A stretch of 64,000 bases of DNA from Pseudopedobacter alpinus (GTDB lineage Bacteria > Bacteroidota > Bacteroidia > Sphingobacteriales > Sphingobacteriaceae), in contig NZ_JBHULV010000023.1 of NCBI RefSeq assembly GCF_042684645.1, positions 62,001-126,000 of the forward strand, in the 5' to 3' direction. The position numbers were made by a program, and so were the translations under genes. Shown here in pieces: positions 53,033 to 61,544 of this stretch. Below the pieces are notes generated by a model. That model searched no databases. It saw only the letters and a list, made by a program, of their open reading frames with translations, and was not told the DNA's origin. The first letter of the stretch is position 1. Every line of letters begins with the position of its first letter.

Positions 53033-53151
53033 AGGGTTTAGGGTGTAAGGGAATTGCATTCGTTTAAAACTATCCCTCTCAAAAAATGGATAAAATATTT
53101 AGGTTGATAATATAATAAGGCCTTAAACCTTACACCATCGACCTTTAAACC
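53033..53151. repeat. GT/AC-rich inverted repeat in trpE-trpG spacer
   Basis: AGGGTTTAGGGTGTAAGG (53033-53050) faces CCTTACACC...ACCTTTAAACC (53128-53151); GGTGTAAGG/CCTTACACC is a perfect core. It fills the unusually long 150-base spacer of an operon whose other gaps should be short. Confidence 0.6.
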
Positions 53152-53161
53152 ATAAAACAAA

Positions 53162-53728
53162 ATGAAAATATTAGTTATAGATAATTACGATTCTTTTACC
53201 TACAATTTGGTTCACTTATTAAATGAATTAGGTCACGAGGCAGAAGTTTGGAGAAATGATAAATTCAAATTAGAAGATGTAAATGCTTTTGATAAAATTT
53301 TACTTTCACCAGGGCCAGGAATACCTTCAGAAGCAGGTTTATTATTAGAAGTGATTAAAACCTATTCTCCCACAAAAAGCATATTAGGGGTTTGTTTAGG
53401 TCAGCAAGCTATTGCCGAAGTTTTTGGTGGCGAGCTTTATAATTTAGAAAAACCTGTACATGGCACAGCAACCAATATTGTAATTACAGATGCTGAGGAA
53501 GTAATATTTAAAGGTTTAGAAAATGGTTTCAAAATTGGCAGATACCACTCTTGGGCGGTAAAGTCAGAAAACTTACCAGATGAATTATTGATTACTGCAA
53601 CAGATGAAAAAGGAGTGATGATGGCTTTGCGTCACCGTAGTTTAGATGTGCGTGGCGTACAATTTCACCCAGAATCGGTATTAACCGAATATGGTAAAGA
53701 AATGATTGCTAATTGGCTGGAAAATTAG
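53162..53728 (+). CDS. trpG: Anthranilate synthase component II (glutamine amidotransferase)
   Basis: A 188-residue class I amidotransferase starts ILVIDNYDSFTYNLVHLL. The nucleophile Cys is in GVCLGQQAIAEVFGG near residue 79, the oxyanion SPGPGIPSEAG near 56, and the His/Glu pair lies in VQFHPESVLTEYG near 171. GRYHSWAV near 126 also fits. It supplies NH3 to TrpE. It may be shared with folate synthesis (PabA role). Confidence 0.95.
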   Translation: MKILVIDNYDSFTYNLVHLLNELGHEAEVWRNDKFKLEDVNAFDKILLSPGPGIPSEAGLLLEVIKTYSPTKSILGVCLGQQAIAEVFGGELYNLEKPVHGTATNIVITDAEEVIFKGLENGFKIGRYHSWAVKSENLPDELLITATDEKGVMMALRHRSLDVRGVQFHPESVLTEYGKEMIANWLEN

Positions 53729-53734
53729 GTAAAA

Positions 53735-53825
53735 GGTTTAGGGTAGAAGGTTTAAGGCGTATATAGAGCGCATAACCTTTTGCCATTTTAAAATACCTTA
53801 AACCCTTAACCTTATACCCTCAACC
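53735..53825. repeat. GT/AC-rich inverted repeat in trpG-trpC spacer
   Basis: GGTTTAGGGTAGAAGG and TTTAAGG (53735-53757) face CCTTAAACCCTTAACC and TTATACCCTCAACC (53796-53825), an imperfect inverted pair of about 23 bp with a small insertion. trpD, usual between trpG and trpC, is missing here. Confidence 0.6.
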
Positions 53826-53834
53826 TCAAAAAAG

Positions 53835-54617
53835 ATGAACATCCTAGATAAAATAGTTGCCCGTAAAAAAGAAGAAGTAGCATCAGCAAAAGCTAAAACC
53901 TCTATTAAAGCATTAGAGTTTTTCCCTGCATTTAAAAGAGATACTTATAGCTTAAAAAGCTTTTTAACCGATCCAAATAAATCGGGGATAATTGCTGAGT
54001 TTAAAAGGAAATCGCCTTCAAAAGGAATTATAAACGACAAAGTTACGGTTGAAGAAGTAACCACAGGTTATGCAAAAGCAGGTGCTTCTGCCCTATCTGT
54101 TTTAACAGATCATGATTTTTTTATGGGGCATGAGGACGATGTAATTGCTGCCCGTAAAGTAAATGACATTCCAATTTTACGCAAAGATTTTATGGTAGAT
54201 GAATATCAGATTGTGGAGGCCAAAGCCATTGGTGCTGATATTGTTTTACTAATTGCAGCTTGCCTAACTCCAGATGAAATTTTAAGCTTTGCAAAACTGG
54301 CTAAATCTTTAGGATTAAGCACACTTTTGGAAGTACACAACCGCGAAGAATTAGACAGAAGTTTAAACCCATATTTAGATGTAGTTGGCGTTAATAACAG
54401 AAATTTGAAAGATTTTTCTGTTAGTATTGAAACCTCTATAAGTTTGTCAGAAGTGATTCCGTCAGAATTTTTAAAAATTTCTGAAAGTGCAATAAGTGAT
54501 ACAGGAACTATCAAATTATTAAAATCTCATGGTTTTAATGGTTTTTTAATTGGAGAAAACTTTATGCGTAGTACAAACCCTGGTTTAGCTATGGCTGAGT
54601 TTGTGAAAGGGATTTAA
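53835..54617 (+). CDS. trpC: Indole-3-glycerol-phosphate synthase
   Basis: A TIM-barrel enzyme, 260 residues, closing the indole ring of tryptophan. Motifs: IAEFKRKSPSKGIIN near 50-64 (catalytic Lys), LSVLTDHDFFMGHEDD near 90, ILRKDFMVDEYQI near 114, LLEVHNREEL near 160, VGVNNRNLKDFSV near 180, and ISESAISDTG near 213. Ends at two tandem hairpins. trpF, trpB and trpA do not follow. Confidence 0.97.
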   Translation: MNILDKIVARKKEEVASAKAKTSIKALEFFPAFKRDTYSLKSFLTDPNKSGIIAEFKRKSPSKGIINDKVTVEEVTTGYAKAGASALSVLTDHDFFMGHEDDVIAARKVNDIPILRKDFMVDEYQIVEAKAIGADIVLLIAACLTPDEILSFAKLAKSLGLSTLLEVHNREELDRSLNPYLDVVGVNNRNLKDFSVSIETSISLSEVIPSEFLKISESAISDTGTIKLLKSHGFNGFLIGENFMRSTNPGLAMAEFVKGI

Positions 54618-54647
54618 GAAAAATAATTCTTTAAAAAACTGATATCC

Positions 54648-54679
54648 AAGTAGGGCATCTCTTTTCGAGAATCCTACTT
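54648..54679 (+). terminator. First of twin terminators after trpC
   Basis: AAGTAGG / CCTACTT form the outer stem with an inner TCTC-TTTTC-GAGA; a T-rich run GTTTTTTTG follows. Confidence 0.75.
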
Positions 54680-54692
54680 TGTTTTTTTGTCC

Positions 54693-54724
54693 AAGCAGGG
54701 TCTCTCTTTTCGAGGACCCTGCTT
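54693..54724 (+). terminator. Second of twin terminators after trpC
   Basis: AAGCAGGGTC / GACCCTGCTT, 10 bp and perfect, with loop TCTCTTTTCGAG and following TTATTTTTG. It shares the CTCTTTTCGAG apex with the first hairpin, so the pair looks duplicated. Confidence 0.82.
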
Positions 54725-54766
54725 TATTTTTGCGTTAATGATTGAAGCGACATCCTTTTGGTTTTT

Positions 54767-54790
54767 CCTTCGACTCCGCTCAGGATGACA
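54767..54790. repeat. Single copy of dispersed CCTTCGACTCCG repeat
   Basis: CCTTCGACTCCGCTCAGGAT plus GACA matches the end of the array unit at 1.4-2.2 kb (CCTTCGACTCCGTTCAGGGT). It is flanked by CTTTTGG and CCAAAAG, which can pair. It fills the trpC-holB spacer; the rest of that 303-base spacer holds the twin hairpins and no gene. Confidence 0.75.
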
Positions 54791-54920
54791 GCCAAAAGAT
54801 TTAGTGTTATCTGCTGGCGGAAAAAACGCCCAAATTAATTTCCTTTAATTCATTCCTGAAAATTAACCAACTTAAAAAATAGCCACGCACTAAAACAACA
54901 AATTTTCTTATTTTGCAAAC

Positions 54921-56069
54921 ATGCAATTTAAAGACATTGTAGGGCAAGAAGCGGTAAAAAAACATCTCATACAAACAGTTAAAGATGAACGTATTAGTCA
55001 TGCACAGCTATTTTTAGGTCCGGAAGGTTCTGGAAGTTTAGTTTTGGCATTGGCTTATGCGCAATATATTAGTTGCGAAAACAAAGAAGAAAAAGATTCT
55101 TGTGGGCTATGTTCATCTTGTCGTAAATACAACAAATTGGTTCACCCCGATTTACATTTCTCGTACCCGTTTTTTGCTAAACATAAAGAAGATACAGCAC
55201 TTACTTTTATTGAAGAATGGCGTAAGGCATTTTTAGCGAACCCTTATTTAGGTTTAGATGAATGGCGGGAGCAACTCAGTGCTGATAATAAACAAGCAAA
55301 TATTAATATTGCCGAAGCACATAGCATCATTAGTAAACTAAGTTTAAAACCCTTCGAATCTGAGTATAAAGTCTTGATACTTTGGCTGCCAGAATATCTT
55401 GAAAAAGAAGGAAACGCATTACTAAAGGTAATTGAAGAACCATCGCAAAAAACACTTTTTTTACTGGTAGCGCAAAATCAAGAACAAATACTAAATACCA
55501 TTATATCCAGAACCCAACTGGTGAAAATACCCAAACTTAAAACTCAAGAAATTGAAGATTATTTATTTAATCATAAAAACATTGAACAAACTAAAGCTAA
55601 ACAGGTAGCTTATTTAAGCAATGGAAGTTTACAAACCGCGTTACATTTATTAACCCACCAAGAAAATGATTACCATGATATTTTTTTAAATTGGTTAAGA
55701 GCTTGTTGGGGAAATAACGGTTTACAAATTGTAACCTATACAGAAGGAGATTTAGCTAAAATGGGACGTGAAAACCAGAAAAACTTTTTGCGTTACGGTA
55801 TTAATTTAATGCGAGAATGCACTTTATTTATGGCAGAAGCTCCGGGCTTAATTCATATACCAGAAAAAGAGTTAGAATTTATTAGTAAATTTTCGCAGGT
55901 TTTGAGTTTGGCAAAAGCTCAAGCCATTGCAAACGAGCTTGAAAAAGCACATTATCATATCGAAAGAAATGCAAATCCTAAAATATTATTTTTAGATGTA
56001 TCTTTGATATTAGTTAAAATTTTAAAGTTTAATACGCTCCGCCACACGGCGGACTCAATTATATTATAA
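54921..56069 (+). CDS. holB: DNA polymerase III delta' subunit
   Basis: The N-terminal AAA+ part starts FKDIVGQEAVKKHLI, with GPEGSGSLVLALAY at the P-loop (Lys absent, as in delta' which does not hydrolyse ATP). Four Cys (SCENKEEKDSCGLCSSCRKY) form the zinc module. NALLKVIEEPSQKTLFLLVA and IISRTQLV are the sensor regions. Length 382. It is the clamp-loader subunit. It precedes the RicT-like gene by 3 bases. Confidence 0.92.
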   Translation: MQFKDIVGQEAVKKHLIQTVKDERISHAQLFLGPEGSGSLVLALAYAQYISCENKEEKDSCGLCSSCRKYNKLVHPDLHFSYPFFAKHKEDTALTFIEEWRKAFLANPYLGLDEWREQLSADNKQANINIAEAHSIISKLSLKPFESEYKVLILWLPEYLEKEGNALLKVIEEPSQKTLFLLVAQNQEQILNTIISRTQLVKIPKLKTQEIEDYLFNHKNIEQTKAKQVAYLSNGSLQTALHLLTHQENDYHDIFLNWLRACWGNNGLQIVTYTEGDLAKMGRENQKNFLRYGINLMRECTLFMAEAPGLIHIPEKELEFISKFSQVLSLAKAQAIANELEKAHYHIERNANPKILFLDVSLILVKILKFNTLRHTADSIIL

Positions 56070-56072
56070 ATT

Positions 56073-57395
56073 ATGGGATGTGGAAGTTGTTCATCGGGCG
56101 GGTGTACCCCTGGTGGCTGCAAAAGTAACGGCTCTTGTTTAACAGACGGCGGTTGCAGCAAATTAGATGTTTACGATTGGTTATCTGATATGGATTTACC
56201 TTCAAATTTTAAACCTTTTCCTTATGTTGAAATTAGATTTAAAGGAGCAAGAAAAGACTTTTACCGTAACGACGAAAATATATATTTAGAAGCTGGAGAA
56301 TTAGTGGCAGTTGAAACTACTACTGGTGGATATGACATAGGACATGTTACCCTTACTGGCGAGTTGGTAAGGATGCAGATGAAACGTAAACGCGTTACAG
56401 AAGAAAAAGCACCATTAAAAATTTACAGAAAAGCAACAACACAAGATGTAGATAAATGGAAAAATGCGAAAGAAAAAGAATCTGAAACCATGCATAAAGC
56501 TAGAACCATAGCTTTAGAATTAGGTTTAGCAATGAAACTTTCTGATGTAGAATACCAAGGAGACAGGTCTAAAGCGACTTTTTATTATACTGCAGAAGGC
56601 AGGGTTGATTTTAGGGAATTGATAAAAAAATTAGCAGAATCTTTTAGGGTACGTATAGAAATGCGTCAAATTGGTATGCGCCAAGAAGCTAGTCGTTTAG
56701 GAGGAATTGGCTCTTGCGGTCGAGAGCTTTGTTGTAGCACCTGGTTAACTGATTTCAAAACCGTTTCAACATCAGCAGCTAGGTACCAAAATTTATCATT
56801 AAACACTTTAAAATTAGCCGGACAATGCGGTAAGTTAAAGTGCTGTTTAAATTATGAGCTAGATACTTACATGGATGCTTTAAAAACTATCCCTAATCAT
56901 GCTGATCGTTTAAAAACAGAAAAAGGAGAAGCTCGTTTACAAAAAACAGATATTTTTAAACAAATTATGTGGTTTAGTTATTTTGGAGAAGATAACACTT
57001 GGATTCCGGTTGAAGTTGATAGAGTGAAAGAAATTCAGGAGATGAATAAAAAAGGTGAGAAACCTGAAGACCTGAGAGACCTTGCATTGATAACGGAAGA
57101 GCTTAAAGTGGCAGAAAAATCTTTTGATTATGAAAATGTAGTTGGGCAAGACAGCTTAACCCGTTTAGACGAAAAAGCCCGAAAAAATAAAAACAATACC
57201 CGTAATAAAAACAGAAACAAAAATACCAGACCTGAAAAAAGCACAGTAACAACTGAGTCAAAACCACAAAACACTACCGCCGAACCTAAAATAAAGACGT
57301 TAGATGGAGTTGCAAGCACACCTGAAAACAGACCAAAAAAGAACAACAGAAATAAAAACAGAAGAAATAACAATAAAAAACCCGATCAAGATTAA
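56073..57395 (+). CDS. PSP1-domain protein, RicT-like
   Basis: A Cys-rich start (MGCGSCSSGGCTPGGCKSNG) precedes a PSP1 domain (about 60-330) with FRELIKKLAESFRVRIEMRQ, RLGGIGSCGRELCCSTWL and CGKLKCCLNYELD, Cys that could hold an Fe-S cluster as in the Bacillus Ric (Y) complex RicT. The C-terminal ~100 residues are a Lys/Asn/Arg-rich disordered tail (KNKNNTRNKNRNKNT), which may bind RNA. The holB-PSP1-gldH order is usual in Bacteroidota. The role is probably in RNA processing; not established here. Confidence 0.88.
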   Translation: MGCGSCSSGGCTPGGCKSNGSCLTDGGCSKLDVYDWLSDMDLPSNFKPFPYVEIRFKGARKDFYRNDENIYLEAGELVAVETTTGGYDIGHVTLTGELVRMQMKRKRVTEEKAPLKIYRKATTQDVDKWKNAKEKESETMHKARTIALELGLAMKLSDVEYQGDRSKATFYYTAEGRVDFRELIKKLAESFRVRIEMRQIGMRQEASRLGGIGSCGRELCCSTWLTDFKTVSTSAARYQNLSLNTLKLAGQCGKLKCCLNYELDTYMDALKTIPNHADRLKTEKGEARLQKTDIFKQIMWFSYFGEDNTWIPVEVDRVKEIQEMNKKGEKPEDLRDLALITEELKVAEKSFDYENVVGQDSLTRLDEKARKNKNNTRNKNRNKNTRPEKSTVTTESKPQNTTAEPKIKTLDGVASTPENRPKKNNRNKNRRNNNKKPDQD

Positions 57396-57868
57396 TGCAT
57401 TTTTTTAAGCGAATTTTCTTTTTAGGCCTAACATTATCTGTATTACAAGCTTGTAATACAGATAATGTTGTAGTAGATAGTTTTGAAAAAATACCAAAAG
57501 AAACTTGGTCTTACATAAACCCTATAAAAGCTTCAGTAACTGTTACGGACAGTACTAAAGCTTATAATATTTATGTTAATTTTAGACATACCTCAGATTA
57601 TAAGTACGCAAATATTTGGTTGAGATTTCACATTATTGGCCCAAATAAGAAAGATATTCCTTTACGCCAAGAGTTTCAATTAGCAGAAGCAGATGGGAAA
57701 TGGTTAGGTACTGGTTCTGGTAATTTATACAATTATCAATTGATTTTTAAGGATGGCTATAAATTTCCTGGTAATGGTAAATATACTTTAATAGTGGAGC
57801 AAAACATGCGAGACAATCCGCTTAAAGCAATTAGTGATGTTGGCTTGTATGTAGAGTTGGCGAAATAA
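57395..57868 (+). CDS. gldH: Gliding motility lipoprotein GldH
   Basis: A 157-residue lipoprotein (lipobox SVLQACNTD, Cys near 20). WSYINPIKASVTVTDSTKAY, YVNFRHTSDYKYANIWLRFH and GKWLGTGSGNLYNYQLIFKDG fit GldH, needed for gliding and chitin use in Flavobacterium. Its start overlaps the RicT-like stop by one base (TAATG), so it is translationally coupled. It ends at a strong shared terminator. Confidence 0.92.
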   Translation: MHFFKRIFFLGLTLSVLQACNTDNVVVDSFEKIPKETWSYINPIKASVTVTDSTKAYNIYVNFRHTSDYKYANIWLRFHIIGPNKKDIPLRQEFQLAEADGKWLGTGSGNLYNYQLIFKDGYKFPGNGKYTLIVEQNMRDNPLKAISDVGLYVELAK

Positions 57869-57886
57869 ATAATTCTATAACATTGT

Positions 57887-57917
57887 AAGCCTTTTGAAAT
57901 TTAATTTCAAAAGGCTT
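57887..57917. terminator. Bidirectional terminator between gldH and waaA
   Basis: AAGCCTTTTGAAAT and ATTTCAAAAGGCTT, 14 bp and perfect, with a 3-base loop; T-runs on both sides serve the two convergent genes. Confidence 0.9.
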
Positions 57918-57934
57918 TTTTATGATTACCGAAA

Positions 57935-59173
57935 TTAATTTTCTGGAAAAACATATTCCATTATAACTTCAGTAGCTCCAATATTTACAGCAACATAATT
58001 CTTAGCTTTTAATCCAGCTTCAATTCTAAATTTGGGCTGGTTAATTAGTTTCTCAAAAATTATGTTTAGCTCTTGTTGATTTGCAATAGTAAAGCCTCCG
58101 CCATTAGTAATTAAATCTTTAGCTTCCTGAAATTTTTGAAAGTTACTACCAAATACAACTGGCAAACCCCAAGCAGCGGCTTCTAAAGTATTATGTATTC
58201 CTACGCCAAAACCACCACCTATGTATGCTATATCGCCATAACTATACAAAGAAGAGAGCATTCCTATATTATCAATAATTATACATTTAATTGCAGAATT
58301 TAAGTTTTCTGAACTATTTAATAGTGAAGAATAACGGACCGATTGATCTCCCAAAAGCTTTTCTAAATTCAGAATTTTATCTTCTCCAATTTCGTGAGGT
58401 GCAAAAATAATCTTCCAATCGCCATTAAGGTTTTTAATGTAGTTCGCTATTAATTCTTCATCTTGTGGCCAAGTACTGCCCGCAATAATCAATTTATGCT
58501 CAGCTTTAAATGCTTCAATTAAAGGAAATTCTTTTTTATTCTTTGCTAAATCTAAAACACTATCAAATCGGGTATCGCCACAAATGGTATAGTTTTTAAA
58601 ACCAATGCCGTTTAACAAAACGGCTGATTCTTTATTTTGGATAAAAAAGTGCGTCACAAAACTTAAAATTTTTCGGTTAAAGCCTCCATACCATTTAAAA
58701 AAAATATGCTTAGGTCTAAATATAGCAGAAGTAACAAAAACAGGAATATTATTTTTATTTAACGTTTTATAAAAGTGATACCAGTATTCGTACTTATTAA
58801 AAAATGCAATTTCGGGTTTAAAAAGAGCTATAAAATCTTCGGCATTTTGCTTTGTGTCTAACGGTAAATAGAGAATATAATCTCCTAAATTAGAGTTTTT
58901 ACGAATCTCGTATCCTGATGGAGAAAAAAAGGTGATGATGATTTGTTTCTGAGGTTGTTGAGTTTTAATAGCTTGTAACAAAGGCTTTCCTTGCTCAAAC
59001 TCGCCTAATGAAGCAAAATGAAACCATACTTTTGTTGTTGAAGGATTTACAACAAATTTTTGTTGCCAATTTTTTCTGCCAACAAGCCAAAGTTTTGCCT
59101 TCTTGTTAAAAAAAGAAAAAAAAACTACCAAGAAGTAGTAAGATTTAATTACAATGTTATAAAAAACAAGCAT
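57935..59173 (-). CDS. waaA: 3-deoxy-D-manno-octulosonic acid transferase
   Basis: WaaA adds Kdo to lipid A at the inner membrane. The N-terminal anchor helix is followed by FHFASLGEFEQGKPLLQAI near 52-70, the acceptor side with IAFFNKYEYWYHF near 118, IIAGSTWPQDEELIANYI near 228 and the donor site YIGGGFGVGIHNTLEAAAWG near 316-335. Length 412 is normal. Convergent with gldH, divergent from ugd with a 64-base gap. Confidence 0.93.
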   Translation of the reverse strand: MLVFYNIVIKSYYFLVVFFSFFNKKAKLWLVGRKNWQQKFVVNPSTTKVWFHFASLGEFEQGKPLLQAIKTQQPQKQIIITFFSPSGYEIRKNSNLGDYILYLPLDTKQNAEDFIALFKPEIAFFNKYEYWYHFYKTLNKNNIPVFVTSAIFRPKHIFFKWYGGFNRKILSFVTHFFIQNKESAVLLNGIGFKNYTICGDTRFDSVLDLAKNKKEFPLIEAFKAEHKLIIAGSTWPQDEELIANYIKNLNGDWKIIFAPHEIGEDKILNLEKLLGDQSVRYSSLLNSSENLNSAIKCIIIDNIGMLSSLYSYGDIAYIGGGFGVGIHNTLEAAAWGLPVVFGSNFQKFQEAKDLITNGGGFTIANQQELNIIFEKLINQPKFRIEAGLKAKNYVAVNIGATEVIMEYVFPEN

Positions 59174-59237
59174 TTAATAATTTGAATGATTAACTTCGTC
59201 AAGTTTAATTAAATTTAATAAAATACCGTAATATAAT

Positions 59238-60551
59238 ATGATGATAGCAGTAATTGGGACGGGATATGTGGGTTTAGTAACCGGAACTTGTTTGGCTGAA
59301 ACTGGAAATAACATTATTTGTGTTGATATTGTTGAAGAAAAAGTAAATAAAATGAAAAGTGGGGTTTTACCCATTTATGAACCAGGTTTAGACATTCTAT
59401 TTCATAGAAATATAGAACAAGGTAGGTTAAAATTTACTACCAATCTTGCTGAAGCAATTAAAGATGCTCAGATTATCTTTTTAGCCTTGCCAACGCCTCC
59501 AGGTGGAGACGGAAAAGCAGATTTAAGCTATGTATTAGGTGCTGCTAAAGATATTGCTGAATTAGTTACAGATTATAAAGTAATTGTTACAAAATCTACC
59601 GTACCAGTTGGTACAGCAGATAAAGTTAAAGCTGCATTTGTTGCCAATACTTTAGTTGAAGTTGATGTGGTTTCTAACCCCGAGTTTTTACGCGAGGGTG
59701 TAGCTGTAGATGACTTTATGAAGCCTGACCGTGTGGTTGTGGGTACAAGAAGTGAAAGAGCTAAAAAATTAATGGAAGAACTTTATGCACCTTATGTACG
59801 TTCTGGAAATCCTGTTATTTTTATGGACGAGCGTTCTTCTGAATTAACCAAATACGCAGCAAACTCTTTTTTGGCAACTAAAATTACTTTCATGAACGAA
59901 GTTGCCAACCTTTGCGAACTGGTTGGTGCCGATGTTGATATGGTACGTAAAGGTATTGGTGCTGATGACCGTATTGGTAAAAGATTTTTATTCCCAGGTA
60001 TTGGTTATGGCGGAAGCTGTTTCCCTAAAGATGTACAGGCCTTGGCTTTATCTTCAAAAGAATACAACTACGATTTTAAAATTTTAGATGCGGTAATGGA
60101 AGTTAACCAAACGCAAAAATTAAAAATTGTTGAGAAAATGATGAAATATTACGGTGGAGATGTTAAAGGTAAAAAGTTTGCACTTTGGGGTTTAGCATTT
60201 AAACCAGAAACTGACGATATTAGAGAAGCACCAGCATTATATATTATTGATGAATTAACAAAAGCAGGGGCAGAAATTGTGGCTTACGACCCAGAAGGAA
60301 TGCCAAATGTTAAAAAAATGAAAGGTGATATTTTAGCTTTTGCTGATAGTGCCTATGAAGCTTTAGAAGGTGCTGATGCTTTAATTATCGCTACAGAATG
60401 GCAAGCTTTCAGAAATCCAGATTTTAAACAAATTGAAGATAAACTAAAAGCTAAAGTTATTTTTGACGGTAGAAACCTTTACGATTTACACAAAATGATT
60501 GATTTAGGTTTTTATTATAACAGTATTGGTAGAGCAGAAGTTAAAGCATAG
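59238..60551 (+). CDS. ugd: UDP-glucose 6-dehydrogenase
   Basis: It oxidises UDP-glucose to UDP-glucuronate with NAD+. N-terminal Rossmann motif VIGTGYVGLVTGTCLAE near 5-21, VTKSTVPVGTADK near 118, FLREGVAVDDFMKPDRVVVG near 152, and catalytic Cys in GGSCFPKDVQAL near 259. The last domain is LWGLAFKPETDDIREAPAL near 318. Length 437. The next gene, a UDP-glucuronate decarboxylase, begins one base after its stop, so UDP-xylose is the expected product of the pair. Confidence 0.97.
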   Translation: MMIAVIGTGYVGLVTGTCLAETGNNIICVDIVEEKVNKMKSGVLPIYEPGLDILFHRNIEQGRLKFTTNLAEAIKDAQIIFLALPTPPGGDGKADLSYVLGAAKDIAELVTDYKVIVTKSTVPVGTADKVKAAFVANTLVEVDVVSNPEFLREGVAVDDFMKPDRVVVGTRSERAKKLMEELYAPYVRSGNPVIFMDERSSELTKYAANSFLATKITFMNEVANLCELVGADVDMVRKGIGADDRIGKRFLFPGIGYGGSCFPKDVQALALSSKEYNYDFKILDAVMEVNQTQKLKIVEKMMKYYGGDVKGKKFALWGLAFKPETDDIREAPALYIIDELTKAGAEIVAYDPEGMPNVKKMKGDILAFADSAYEALEGADALIIATEWQAFRNPDFKQIEDKLKAKVIFDGRNLYDLHKMIDLGFYYNSIGRAEVKA

Positions 60552-60552
60552 A

Positions 60553-61542
60553 ATGATGAAAAAAAGAGTATTAATTACAGGAGCAGCAGGATTTTTAGGC
60601 TCGCACCTTTGCGATAGATTTATTAAAGAAGGTTACCATGTTATTGCTATGGATAACCTAATTACTGGTGATTTAGCCAATATAGAACATCTTTTTCCTC
60701 TTGAAGACTTTGAGTTTCATCATCATGATGTCTCAAACTATGTTCATGTAGCAGGAAATTTAGACTATATCTTACATTTTGCTTCTCCAGCAAGTCCGAT
60801 TGATTATTTAAAAATTCCAATCCAAACTTTAAAAGTTGGTTCTTTAGGGATTCATAATTTATTAGGTTTAGCCCGAGTTAAAAAAGCAAGATTAATTATT
60901 GCTTCAACATCTGAAGTTTATGGCGACCCTAATTGCAACCCACAACCAGAAGAATATTGGGGTAATGTAAACCCAGTTGGTCCACGTGGTGTTTATGATG
61001 AAGCCAAACGTTTCCAAGAGGCTATTACCATGGCTTACCATACTTTTCATGGTGTTGAAACCAGAATTGTTAGAATTTTCAATACTTATGGCCCAAGAAT
61101 GCGTTTAAATGATGGTAGAGTTTTACCAGCATTTATCGGTCAAGCTTTACGTGGGGAAGATTTAACCGTTTTTGGAGACGGTTCTCAAACTCGTTCTTTT
61201 TGTTATGTGGATGATTTGGTAGAAGGTATTTACAGGTTGTTATTGTCTGATTATGCGCAACCAGTGAACATCGGAAACCCCGATGAAATTACAATTGGTC
61301 AGTTTGCGGAAGAAATTATCAAATTAACAGGCACCAATCAAAAGGTAATTTATAAACCCCTTCCACAAGACGATCCAAAACAACGTCGCCCCGATATTAC
61401 CAAAGCAATTGCACTCTTAAATTGGGAGCCAAAAGTAAACCGAGCCGAAGGTTTAAAAATCACTTACGAATATTTCAAAACTTTATCTCAAGAACAATTA
61501 GATAAAATTGACCATAAAGACTTTACCAATTACAACAAATAA
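60553..61542 (+). CDS. UDP-glucuronate decarboxylase (UDP-xylose synthase)
   Basis: An extended SDR starts MMKKRVLITGAAGFLGSHLC and has STSEVYGDPNCNPQPEEYWG near 116, catalytic YDEAKRFQEA near 144, RIFNTYGPRM and GDGSQTRSFCYVDDLVEG near 208-226. These are diagnostic for UXS. An upstream frame start at 60526 overlaps ugd and is not needed. The product of ugd is its substrate. Confidence 0.94.
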   Translation: MMKKRVLITGAAGFLGSHLCDRFIKEGYHVIAMDNLITGDLANIEHLFPLEDFEFHHHDVSNYVHVAGNLDYILHFASPASPIDYLKIPIQTLKVGSLGIHNLLGLARVKKARLIIASTSEVYGDPNCNPQPEEYWGNVNPVGPRGVYDEAKRFQEAITMAYHTFHGVETRIVRIFNTYGPRMRLNDGRVLPAFIGQALRGEDLTVFGDGSQTRSFCYVDDLVEGIYRLLLSDYAQPVNIGNPDEITIGQFAEEIIKLTGTNQKVIYKPLPQDDPKQRRPDITKAIALLNWEPKVNRAEGLKITYEYFKTLSQEQLDKIDHKDFTNYNK

Positions 61543-61544
61543 AA

